From NCBI GenBank assembly GCA_934047225.1, contig OW203983.1, positions 41,288,310-41,352,309 on the forward strand: a stretch of DNA of 64,000 bases, in the 5' to 3' direction. The DNA is from Ypsolopha sequella (taxonomy: Eukaryota > Arthropoda > Insecta > Lepidoptera > Ypsolophidae). The notes under the pieces are model-generated. The model did not search any database and was not told where the DNA came from. It was given only the letters and a program-made list of their open reading frames with translations. Position numbers and translations under genes: made by a program. Positions within the stretch are counted from its first letter, which is position 1. Each line of letters begins with the position of its first letter. Positions 55,250 through 64,000 of the stretch are shown piece after piece.

Positions 55250-55868
55250 TAACCGACTTCAATAGTAATAGCAGTCATTCACTAAAAAGTTAATAATAAT
55301 TCTATAAAGACCGATGGTACCGAAGCAACACTTTTGCCGACTTCTTTCTTCCTGAAACATTATGTTATCTAGAAGTCGGCGCTCTTATTGGTTTTTATGT
55401 TGCTATATCGTAGGAAATACGCCGATTTCTAGATAACATATTCTAGATAACGTATTCTGATAATCTCCAAGTAATACCCTTGAATCAGCACCCTAACGCA
55501 GTGATTGCCGCAATCTCGAGTTATGTGCTCTGATCCGTTAAGGAGTTCTATGGTGAATATGGTGATGAAGCCAGGATCGAAGGTCAGGTGGAAGATTGTC
55601 GATTTTCAAGTAACACCTTGTAATCAGCACCCAGGTACAAAGCGATTACCTCAATTTCGAGAGGTATGCTGTCATTTTCTGAGGTGTTCTACTGCCTATC
55701 TCTGAAGACCTTCATCATATCATGACCAAACCTAAAATGGGACCTACCTGGAAGTACACTCTTCCAAACGAAAAAAGAATTTTTCAAATTGGTTCAGAAA
55801 TTACGGAGTTATGGAGTAACAATTGCAAAAAAATTACAGTTGGATTGAGAACCTCCTCCTTTTTTTAA
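55250..55868. repeat. Lepidopteran ACCGACTTC/GAGGAGG-type repeat
   Basis: Begins AACCGACTTCAATAGTAATA and ends GAGAACCTCCTCCTTTTTTT, termini I recognise from many moth sequences. Inside, AAGTCGGC motifs near 55372 and 55420 bracket TCTAGATAACATA repeats. No coding potential. Confidence 0.6.
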
Positions 55869-55890
55869 AAATACCTCATTGGGTCTATAC

Positions 55891-56436
55891 CAGGGTTCGG
55901 CAACAATTTGGGTGGGGTCCGGAAACTTTCGAAATTTTTTATCGAGGTCCAGAGAAAAAGAATCACACAACTTACTGGGTGTAATAATAACCTGCTCAGA
56001 AAATTAAACCACATTCTCTACTGATTATACTGAACCACTTCCATAGAAAAACTTTTTAGACAGTGCAAAAAAATCACTTCGCCAAACTTTTTTTAATAGC
56101 TACTCGTCATTTTCTTTGGGAAAGTGATTTTTTTTTCGCGTTGAGCTTGTGGTTTGATTTTCTGTACTGGTCATTATTGCACCCATTATAAGACCTGTAA
56201 AATTAACAACAAATTATTTCTGATTCTGTTCTTATACATAACGGCTATATTTTTTGCAATTTTCAAACTTTTCGGTAACATTCGTACCCTAAAATTCTTC
56301 AGTGGATGCAGTTTTATATATTTGCAAGGAAATATCTTCTTGCAAGTTTATTACCTCCATAAAAGTAATTTTTAAATTGAATAATTTAAAGTTTTGGCGG
56401 TCCAAGTTTCAACCTTCCGCCAATTGCCGACCCTGG
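55891..56436. mobile_element. hAT-like non-autonomous element (546 bp)
   Basis: The ends CAGGGTTCGGCAA and TTGCCGACCCTGG are inverted repeats. GTCTATAC and GTCTATGC flank them (7 of 8), an 8-bp hAT-type duplication. Interior is AT-rich. Confidence 0.7.
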
Positions 56437-56814
56437 GTCTATGCTATCGAAAACTGAGGAACACAATCCGTCATCCGCCTGCTTTAATAACTTCCACAGA
56501 CGTAAAATAATTTTTAAACCGTTCTTTAATTGAACGAGTGAGCCAAGCGAATGAAGTTCTCCAGGTCTACTTGAACAATCCAGCGTTTGTATGTATGTAT
56601 GAATGTTTGTTCGACGATAACTTGAGCAGGGAATATAAAGTATTACTACGTAAGAAGCGACACTCACCTCCCCGTGCGAATTTAACGTCCCCCGCGGTCC
56701 CCCGCAAGTTAGTGGCAAATCTGGAGGCAGGCAGAGCTCGAGTAGCACTCGTTCGCTGCGCGTGTATTTTGTTTTGTTTTCTTGATTTTGAACGCAAACA
56801 CTTTCTTGTTTCAT

Positions 56815-57215
56815 AACATTTGTATTATTTTTGTGGTTTTTCAAAGATTTCACGAAACCGGCGCCAGGAAATATAGTAAAAGTATATATTTTTAGAATTA
56901 GCTCCTTAATACCTACCCATATTGTGTTTTTGGATATTATTTTTATTTTTCACTCTTTTCTTTTGAAAATATTTTGAGCAATTTAGAATTTTTTATTTTT
57001 TTACACCGTATTATAAGGGCAAATTAATGCTATTTTTGTGCCAAATTTCATATTTTTATCTTTAACTGTGCTAAAGTTATGAGGCTGGGACATACGGGCA
57101 GACGGGAGGACGGACGGACGGACGGACAACGGAGTTTCACCATCTTAGAATAATTCAAAGCTCACCATAAAGGTTCCTTTTGTACCTTTTAGCTACTTCG
57201 GAACCCTAAACACAT
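56815..57215 (-). repeat. Dispersed repeat family, minus copy
   Basis: The reverse complement of the family at 10770-11130, with the GACGGACGGACGGACGGAC tract near 57111-57128 and AAAGGTTCCTTTTGTACC near its end. 56440-56815 holds no recognisable feature. Confidence 0.7.
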
Positions 57216-57526
57216 TGACGTACTATGCCTAAAAACGACCAAATATCTATAGTAGGACTGCGTTTAAACTGTGCCATGACTGCTGCGTCCTTTGATTATT
57301 TAATAATCAAAGGCTGCTTCACAAAAGTAGGCCACACGCTTTATTTTAATGCAAAATGCATGCGAAAGAGGAACGACATACCGTGTGTTCAGACTTCAGA
57401 TTTCACTGCACTTTAAAATTTTGTCAAAGATCCTGTTCGTTTTGTAGTAGCAATTTTCTCTTACATTTTCAGCACATTGCTCAGTAATTTTATTAAGGCG
57501 CAAAAAAGAACTTCAAATTAACTTAC

Positions 57527-57677
57527 CAATGGTCGTGTAAATAGTCCCAGCATAGAAAACTGAATTCCAAAAGGTCCACGTGTTATGCCCACTGTTTTTG
57601 TGTTTCATGCACTCTGTGTAGTTATTCTCGTAGGTTTGTAGATGATCAGTTATGTTTTTTAAAAAGCGGTCGTTGTT
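57527..57677 (-). CDS. K2P channel, distal P1 exon (alternative)
   Basis: 151 nt between TTTTACAG and GTAAGT; starts phase 0 and ends one base into a codon. Encodes [20 protein letters not shown], a Cys-containing cap segment, then [14 protein letters not shown] with one base of the next Gly. The end phase and position in the filter are identical to the proximal exon 51377-52589, so it can splice to 51022-51224. No other second-half exon was found between them. It would give a channel with a different cap and first pore. Confidence 0.85.
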
Positions 57678-57714
57678 CTGTAAAACAAAATTTTTTTCGT
57701 TAAGGCGACGCGAT

Positions 57715-58100
57715 GCTGCGAAGAATTGGCACTTTTCGGAGTCGTTTTACCACGTTCAGTATGAAGCTACTAGTTTGATAAATTAGTATAACATTTTCGG
57801 AACCTTTTTCTAGATTTCTGTAATACAGAAACGCGATTAAAAATCTTTCACTTCATAGAAATAATTATTAAAATGAGGACTTCAAACACACGCTTTCTCA
57901 CAGTTTGACAAATAATTCATGTACAGATACCAAACATATTTTTTTACATAGGTTTTAACAACATTTTATACTTTTTGGTTATAGGAAATTTTTCTAGACG
58001 TTTTTTTTATATATAAATAAAAAAGCTATTTTTTATCTTTCTCCTTGAATCGGTCCCTCTCGTACTGCGCGTTTTTCCGCTTGGAGGGACACTGCCCGTG
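57715..58100 (+). repeat. Dispersed repeat, partner at 17.8 kb
   Basis: ATACAGAAACGCGATTA and CGGTCCCTCTCGTACTGCGC match the copy at 17765-18215. It lies in an intron of the distal channel isoform. Confidence 0.65.
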
Positions 58101-58109
58101 AAAACTCGG

Positions 58110-59650
58110 TGCCTGTTTAAATTGACTTAGCTTTTGCCCAGGTCTTGGTCTGCATGACCACCGATTTTAAAAACAAAGTCCTCCTATATTTTTGACTATA
58201 TATAAAGCTACATAACGGTAACTCACTGACTCACTGATTGACATGGTTGTTTAGTTGGAAGGAGTCGTTTGGGGTGGTAGTGATGTATGTATGGAATGTC
58301 GAGTGTCTAATTGTGAGTGGGGAAAAACCTCGACATTTGACATTTGACATGGGTTTTTGACATTTTAGTGAGGCGGGTCGTTGTATGGGATTTTGTATGG
58401 GAGTTTTGCGAGTGAGTAGGCGAGCCCGAAGGGCGAGCCTACGAACGAGCACGAACGAGCCCGCGAGCGCGAAGCGCGAGCGGGCGAAGTTCGTAGTGAT
58501 GTACCTGGGTACTAGGGATGGGAAAAATTGACATTTTTGACATTTTTAACAGAAAGTTCGCCGGAACAAGCCCGCGAGCGCGAAGCGCGAGCGGGCGCAG
58601 TTCCTAGGGATGTCCCCGGTCACTAGGGATGGGTTTTTTTTTTTTTTTCTAAAATTTACTTCAAAAAAATTTTGATTTGGCCATATCTTCGGAACGGAAG
58701 GTGGTACAACCCTAGGGGTCGGACCATAGGGGGCCAAAAAAGTTTTTTTTTTGTTTTTCAAATGTCAAAACTTTGACGGCCCGTATCTCCGAGACGGCTT
58801 GAGTTAGACCCATGTTGATGGGTGTCTAAGAAAAGGTCTCGCCGAGATCTAGCCCCCCCCGGTGTCAAAACTTTAACGGCCCGTATCTCCCAAACGGCTG
58901 GAGCTAGACCCATGTTCATGGTACTCTAAGAAAAGGGCTCGGCGAGATCTTTCTGGAAATAAAATTTAAAAAAAAAAAGTCGAAAAAAAAAATTTTTTTA
59001 CGAAAACTTTGGTCGGCCATTTCTCCCGAACCGTAAGTTCGAAGGCCGAGTATGTGAGTTCATGAGGCCGAGTTCACATAACCCCGGGGGCATTACAATA
59101 CTGTTTCACTTGGACATGTCTCCCGAACGGCTGAGGCTGGGCTTAGCGGGATTCAACTTCGTAGAAAGTTGGTTCAAGCACATTTAGACCGTTGACAGTT
59201 TGGACACTTGACAGTTGTCAGAGGAAACATTTCGCGTAAAGGACCCCGGCGAGGCCGAAGGCCGAGCACGACACCGCGGCCACCAGAGGCATATCTGATG
59301 TCATCCTAGGGAGGCCGAAGGCCGACCCCGGAGGACGATTCCGGAGGAATCGTCCGGAGGCCAAACAGTACCAAGCGGCGAGGCCGGAGGCCGAGCCTGT
59401 GAGGCCGAAGGCCGAACCGAGTATAAGCGAGGCCGATGAACGAACATACGAGGCCGAAGGCCGAGTATGTGAGTTCATGAGGCCGAGTTCACTTTACCCC
59501 GAGAGCATTACAAGACTGTTTCTTTTGGACGTATCTTCCAAACGTTTGAGCTTGGGCTTAGCGGGATCCGACTCCGTTGAAAGTTGGTTCAAGCACATTT
59601 CGACCGTTTACATTTTGGACTTTTGACAGCTGTCAGAGTACACAATAGCA
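58110..59650. repeat. GC-rich block of palindromic and tandem repeats
   Basis: GCCCGCGAGCGCGAAGCGCG appears at 58460 and 58569 with GAGCGGGC following. Related phrases of the type GGCC(G/A)TATCTCC(C)GAACGG occur near 58680, 58780, 58880, 59020, 59115 and 59530 in a loose tandem of about 100 bp. GAGGCCGAAGGCCGA recurs at least five times in 59250-59465. A unit of about 130 bp at 59090-59220 is repeated at 59500-59640 (AGAAAGTTGGTTCAAGCACA). No gene; frames here are by-products of base composition. Confidence 0.7.
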
Positions 59651-60925
59651 AACAATTAGTCCATTTCAATTGAATCAAAGTTACCACACGTATTTCAACG
59701 CGCTATTACGGTTACGACGATGACAATTTTGAAAACTGATCATGAGCGATGACTTTTTTTCTCACCCGATCATGACCGATGACATTTCGTGATACAATTG
59801 ACTTCTGCCCATTACTTGAATGTCGTCTGATCACCTGTTTCAACTCAATTTCAGCTTGCAAACGCTTTTTAACTCGAAACCTCCTCAATCCTGTCACGTA
59901 AACGAAAAAGTTTAAACAACAACTATGTACAACCAACAACAACAGGTAACAACAACCAACAACAAGTTACAATAGGAACAATAGCGTTTACCACACACGC
60001 GGGCTGCCTGCAGCCCGCGCACCACGCAAAACACTAGTCCTATCTATACAAATAGAAACCTTGCATTTTTTCCAAAGGCAATATTGAATGGACAGATAGG
60101 TACTACTATGCTTGATGGTTCGAGAATTTGTGAAAATGATTGCTTACCACTTTTTGTACTTTTTCCGCCATTAGTACTACTTCCCTTCGCACGTCTTTCA
60201 GGTCACAATATTTATCTGAAAGAAATTATATGTTTAAAAACAAAGATCAATGTAAAATCAACAACACATGTCGCTTTTCCGCGGCAACGGTAAGGTGCAA
60301 TTTTTTATTTTGATCACACTTGGTGAAACTTATCATACTTTTATATTGTTTTGAAGAAAACACCTGGAGTTTTCCGCAATTTTTCTATTTATAATCAATT
60401 ATACGCAACCAGTTCCCCTAAAACAGTATTATTGAGCTTTGGCGTGAAAATTTCTATATCTGCAGGTTTAAAGAGTGTCACTAACTGAAACCAAAAACTG
60501 TGTTCGTTAATTATGAACAAATTATATTTTTACTCAATTGCGGTGCAAAAATGTTAGTAGTTCCAGATGACGTTTTGAAATTTACTAAGCAGTTTTTTTT
60601 TAATAATTGACGCGTCTCCTGTAGTGAAATATCAGTATATTTTTTATAGTAACTGATTAATTAGTTATTGCAAAGCACAAAACTTTTGAAATTTTTGGAA
60701 TATTCTTTTTTTACCGAAATTAGCGATAGCGAAATTTATCACTTTTTATATGAAATCTTGTCAAATGACGTCACGACACATGCCGTTAAGCTCACTTTGA
60801 CTGCCAATAACTTCGTCACTTTTTGAGATATCGAAAAAATAATTTTACTACTGTTTTTAGCTTTTTAAACGTAATTTATTGATCTTCATAAAGGAGACGG
60901 GCTCATTAGCAAGTTATTATAGTTA
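59650..60925. other. Non-coding intronic sequence
   Basis: Holds (CAA)-rich sequence at 59925-59985, a perfect 20-bp palindrome GCGGGCTGCCTGCAGCCCGC near 60000, and nothing gene-like. Confidence 0.45.
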
Positions 60926-60929
60926 GAGA

Positions 60930-61215
60930 AATGGTTAGTAATGTACCTACTCGTTTAATAAGAGTAATAGTTTGTAACTTACCTACTTGTTTAATTAGAG
61001 TAATAGTTAGTAACTTACCTACTTGTTTAATTAGAGTAATAGTTAGTAACGTACCTACATGTTTAATTAGAGTAATAGTTAGTAACTTACCTACTTGTTT
61101 AATTAGAGTAATAGTTAGTAACTTACCTACTTGTTTAATTAGAGTAATAGTTAGTAACGTACCTACATGTTTAATTAGAGTAATAGTTAGTAATGTATTT
61201 ACTTGTTTAATTTAG
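60930..61215. repeat. 36-bp minisatellite with splice-donor-like units
   Basis: About eight tandem 36-bp units of AGTAATAGTTAGTAACTTAC plus CTACTTGTTTAATTAG. Two unit types alternate as L-L-G, L-L-G (AACTTACCTACTTG and AACGTACCTACATG), giving a 108-bp higher-order repeat. On the minus strand each unit reads GTAGGTAAGT or GTAGGTACGT, close to a 5' splice site consensus. The array begins 25 bp downstream of channel exon 61240-61327. Confidence 0.95.
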
Positions 61216-61239
61216 TTAAATATCTTGTTATTTATTTAC

Positions 61240-61327
61240 CTCTAAGTAGAAAGCTTGTTTTACATCTCGTGTAGCTCTCGTACGCAATAAATGGGGCTTC
61301 TATTATATCTATCAACTCATCATTACT
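61240..61327 (-). CDS. K2P channel, truncated alternative exon
   Basis: 88 nt between TTTTACAG and GTAAAT; phase 0 in, one base out, the same as the distal P1 exon. Encodes SNDELIDIIEAPFIAYESYT then RCK, clearly related to [20 protein letters not shown] of exon 57527-57677, but it lacks the 21 residues of pore helix and filter. Spliced to 51022 it would remove most of the first pore. It cannot splice in frame to 57527. It may be a decayed duplicate or a poison-type alternative exon. Confidence 0.6.
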
Positions 61328-61964
61328 CTGTAAAATAAAAACAAATAGATGTAAAGAAAGGAACAAGCAATAGTCATGTTATTTAAGAGTATGGCATACC
61401 CTAGCAACTTTTGTATAGCAAAGACTTCATTTGCTTTTGATAGAGGCGATTATAATGTTGGCTCATTGGCCTCTTTTTTACTAATTTTACTAATACTCAC
61501 GCAGCGAAACAACAAATTGGATGTTTTTAGCTAATACTGAAATATTTTTCAGGCAATAAAATATGATCCGTTAACCGCGTCCTTTTGCGGCGGAACGTTT
61601 AAAAACAAAAAACAAGTGAGTAGGAAATATATATATTATTTTGAACAAAAATATATATCTTAAGACGTTGCTTATAAGTACGTTGACTTAAAAACAAATG
61701 TATTTTTTTTGTCAATATAAAGAGAGACTTCATTTCTTCCAAAGAACCCTCGATAATCTGGCTTTGTTCAGTTCTAGGGTCAAACACACTTATAACTTAT
61801 GTATTACAAGATTCGCTAAGTTACTCGTATGTAAAAATTGGTAGTGTCAATTGTTTAAATTGCATTTTTATATTTAGGGTGAACTCTATAATAAGTGTAA
61901 CCCTCCTAATTATCATTATATCGCAGTCCAGATCGTGCCTCGGATCCATCTTACAGATCATGTC

Positions 61965-62075
61965 CTTCAGAAGAGGAGAAAGAGGTGTGTCAGTATCGTA
62001 TCAGATGGAAATCTGTAGTCTCTGCCTACCCTGCTGAGAGACAAGCGTGAGTATATGTATGTATGTAGTTTGAGT
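61965..62075 (+). repeat. Lepidopteran short repeat with GTAGTCTCTGCCTACC core
   Basis: GTAGTCTCTGCCTACCCTGC, TGAGAGACAAGCGTGAGTAT and (ATGT)n end a short interspersed repeat I recognise from many moth sequences. The RTE/SINE affiliation is uncertain. Confidence 0.5.
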
Positions 62076-62388
62076 AAAAACATTTAGGTTTTTAACCCTT
62101 ACAGGTGCAACCTTAAAGATGCAAAATGTATTTTTATTTCAATAATTTAATATAATGGGGATCCACAGGCAAAGCTAAATACAGATGGCGCTAGGTCTGG
62201 CCAATAAATACTATGGTCCGGCCTTCGACCAAGATAAAATGAATGGACGGGCCATAGCGTGCGGATTATAATAATAATAATAAAAAATAAAAAATAAAAT
62301 GAAAAAATAAAAAAAAACTTAAATTACAATAAATATTTATTTTTTATATACTCCACATAAATACAAACAATTAAATGGTTTTAGTCGC

Positions 62389-62511
62389 TATATTTCGACC
62401 CCTCAGTGGGGCCGTCATCTTGATAATGCCGAAATTGTATCGGTGAAACGGTTGGCATATAGTCAACAACAATCACACGTGAGTGTTCAAGCCGTATGTA
62501 ATAATAATTTA
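62389..62511. mobile_element. Foldback-family arm with hammerhead-like motif
   Basis: 62427-62511 is identical over 85 bp to the arms of the palindrome at 48135-48390. Just left, TATATTTCGACCCC(TCAGT)GGGGCCGTCATC reads on the minus strand as GATGAC, a stem, then GAAATATA, as in the elements at 7.3 and 8.4 kb. This single copy therefore joins the two motif types. Confidence 0.75.
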
Positions 62512-62710
62512 ATATTTATAATAATTGTAATTCCAAGAAATTAATCGAAAATCACGAAAAATCTACGCAAAAACCCTAACAATGTAGTGAAATGAAAGAT
62601 TTGCATGGCTGGATCGACGATGCGCCATCTACAGGGATAATTTGGCAGTGTGGGTCTCCATTAAAGGTGAAAAACAGTCAGTTTTTAGGACTTACTTAGT
62701 AAATACATAC

Positions 62711-62817
62711 CATAGAATTCACATAATAATACTGGTCAAGGAAAGTCTCTTGTATTTTCTCCGCCATCTCTCTTCTCACGTCCACTTCTTTCTTCACATA
62801 CTTCTCCTGATTGGGAC
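62711..62817 (-). CDS. K2P channel, distal M1-P1 linker exon
   Basis: 107 nt between TTCACAG and GTATGT; enters after one base of a codon and leaves in phase 0, compatible with exon 57527-57677. Encodes (G)PNQEKYVKKEVDVRREMAEK and IQETFLDQYYY, the segment that follows M1 in K2P channels (E-G at the end of M1). The exon with M1 and the start codon must lie beyond the window. Confidence 0.8.
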
Positions 62818-62819
62818 CT

Positions 62820-63384
62820 GTGAAGAAAGAATAACTATTAATTACATATAAAAACAAACAACTTGTCTCAATCAAAAGTTTATTAAAAGTTAACCGTGAA
62901 ATATAAGTGGTTTCGGAGTAAAATCTATTGAAAAACTTCTCCCCCTTAATACGATGGCACTCATAGCGAAAAGTAGGTCAGCAGGGCTTTTCCTGCTGGT
63001 GGTACATGGTCAAGTCCACGTACATCAAGGTAAATATTGCTTCGTTCTTTTTACACTTGTGATATTCATCGATAATAATTTGCCTTTATCTTTATTTTTT
63101 AAATCTTTATCTGGATATACATGTACGTTTATAAATATAATATTTGTATTATAAATATATATTATATAATGAAACCGATTCTGAAGACTTTAATTTGAGT
63201 TTTAGTGCTGTCAAAACTTAAAATTTGCTTAAGGAATTTAGCTTCTAAAACTAAACATAAGGACTATTTTACATTTGAAGAATATGTATTTGTGACAGCA
63301 GTAAAACTAAAATTAAAGCCTTCGGAATAGTCTTTATTATCGTCTAAATCTGCTTAAGGCGTATGACCACGCTAAATAAGCAAC
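62820..63384. other. Intron, no recognised feature
   Basis: AT-rich. Short frames on the plus strand at 62642-62851 and 62954-63154 have no domain and overlap the minus-strand exon or its intron. Confidence 0.4.
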
Positions 63385-63532
63385 TCGATGTGTGTCGGTA
63401 CAAATATCAACGGAAACGACATTGAAATAATGTTTATTTCAGCGTGCCTTGAAAAGTGGCTGTTACAACAACAATTTCGTCTCCGGATAGCGGAAAATAG
63501 GAGAAAATAATATTTTTCACATGGACGCCATG
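63385..63532 (+). repeat. Dispersed repeat, partner at 13.6 kb
   Basis: AATATCAACGGAAACGACAT and AGGAGAAAATAATATTTTTC match 13585-13735. The remainder to 64000 holds nothing recognised. Confidence 0.7.
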
Positions 63533-64000
63533 AACGAAAAAAAAATTTTGAACTTGAATTTTTAAGCTCTAAAAATTTCCTATAATTTGGTGAAATAATA
63601 ATTAAAATCGCTTTAGGCGTTTGGAAGGAGTAAGAGAATTCTTGTGTTAATCATGTGTAACTTTCGATGACTTTCGATTTTTTTTGTCAAAACTTACAAT
63701 AGAAAAACAGTTTATAAAACTTAAAATGTATTTTTGACTCTATAATGCCTATCATATATATTTTTATGAACATTTTTGGACCACACGTGTGGGAGGAGTA
63801 GGCCTTCAAAGACAGGTCCAAATTGCAGTTGGCGTATCCATTCGCCTTAACTTTATTAGCGTTATTGAATATTTAAATAACAAGTATTTTTTTAAGTATC
63901 ATCAAAGTGGTATTGTAGATTATGTTTTACTTACGTACCACCACAGTGTAAATTTTTACAACTTAACATTACCACTTCTATTATATATATTATCTATATA

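Noticed and set aside
56386..56853. 155-codon minus-strand ORF
   Set aside because: It spans the boundary of a hAT-like element and another repeat, with overlapping frames on both strands; no domain.
59218..59478. Minus-strand ORF rich in Gly, Leu, Ala and Ser
   Set aside because: Encoded by GGCCTTCGGCCTC-type palindromes; no domain, no splice or start context.
60930..61215. 36-bp direct repeats resembling a CRISPR array
   Set aside because: Units are contiguous with no unique spacers, in an animal intron with no cas genes. It is a minisatellite.
60931..61215. 94-codon repetitive ORF on the plus strand
   Set aside because: A by-product of a 36-bp unit being divisible by three; it is antisense to the channel intron.

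Overview
This is an AT-rich stretch of an insect nuclear genome, almost certainly a moth or butterfly. Three things point there: spliced animal genes with short conserved exons, no operon organisation, and dispersed repeats of types familiar from Lepidoptera (the AGGGTTCCGTACC ... GTGCGCGAGTCCGACTCG element, the ACCGACTTC ... GAGAACCTCCTCC element, an RTE tail ending in CTTATGTCCAGCAGTGGACG, tRNA-derived SINEs). Most of the window is mobile DNA and its debris. No CRISPR, prokaryotic genes or convincing functional tRNA/rRNA genes were seen.

Layout. 1-1.56 kb: old repeats and a long hairpin. 1.58-6.94 kb: a complete, apparently young non-LTR retrotransposon with two open ORFs, poly-A tail and a matching target-site duplication. 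7-25 kb: a gene desert of foldback elements, MITEs, an RTE tail, hAT-like and TTAA-flanked non-autonomous elements, a THAP-like pseudogene, and a mariner pseudogene split by two later insertions. 25.05-34.98 kb (minus) and 40.54-46.58 kb (plus): two divergently arranged hexosaminidase D-like (GH20-type) genes of four exons each, with the same intron phases. 43.7-44.4 kb, in an intron of the plus-strand gene: a minisatellite. 49.28-54.4 kb (minus): a two-pore-domain potassium channel gene with a very long N-terminus. 57.53-62.82 kb (minus): further upstream exons that encode a different M1-P1 linker and first pore, ending in the same splice phase, so they probably feed the same downstream M2-P2-M4 exons. 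58.1-61.2 kb, between these exons: a GC-rich palindromic repeat block and a 36-bp minisatellite.

Gene relations. The two hexosaminidase-like genes are head-to-head duplicates. The plus-strand copy keeps the H-x-G-x-D-E catalytic motif. The minus-strand copy keeps an intact spliced frame but has H-x-G-x-H-A, a deletion of about 20 residues and other pocket changes, so it looks like a pseudoenzyme. The channel locus appears to build two kinds of subunit by joining alternative first-pore modules to one shared second half.

Exon boundaries were inferred by reading splice sites and frames by eye. Repeat-family names are from recognition, not database searches.
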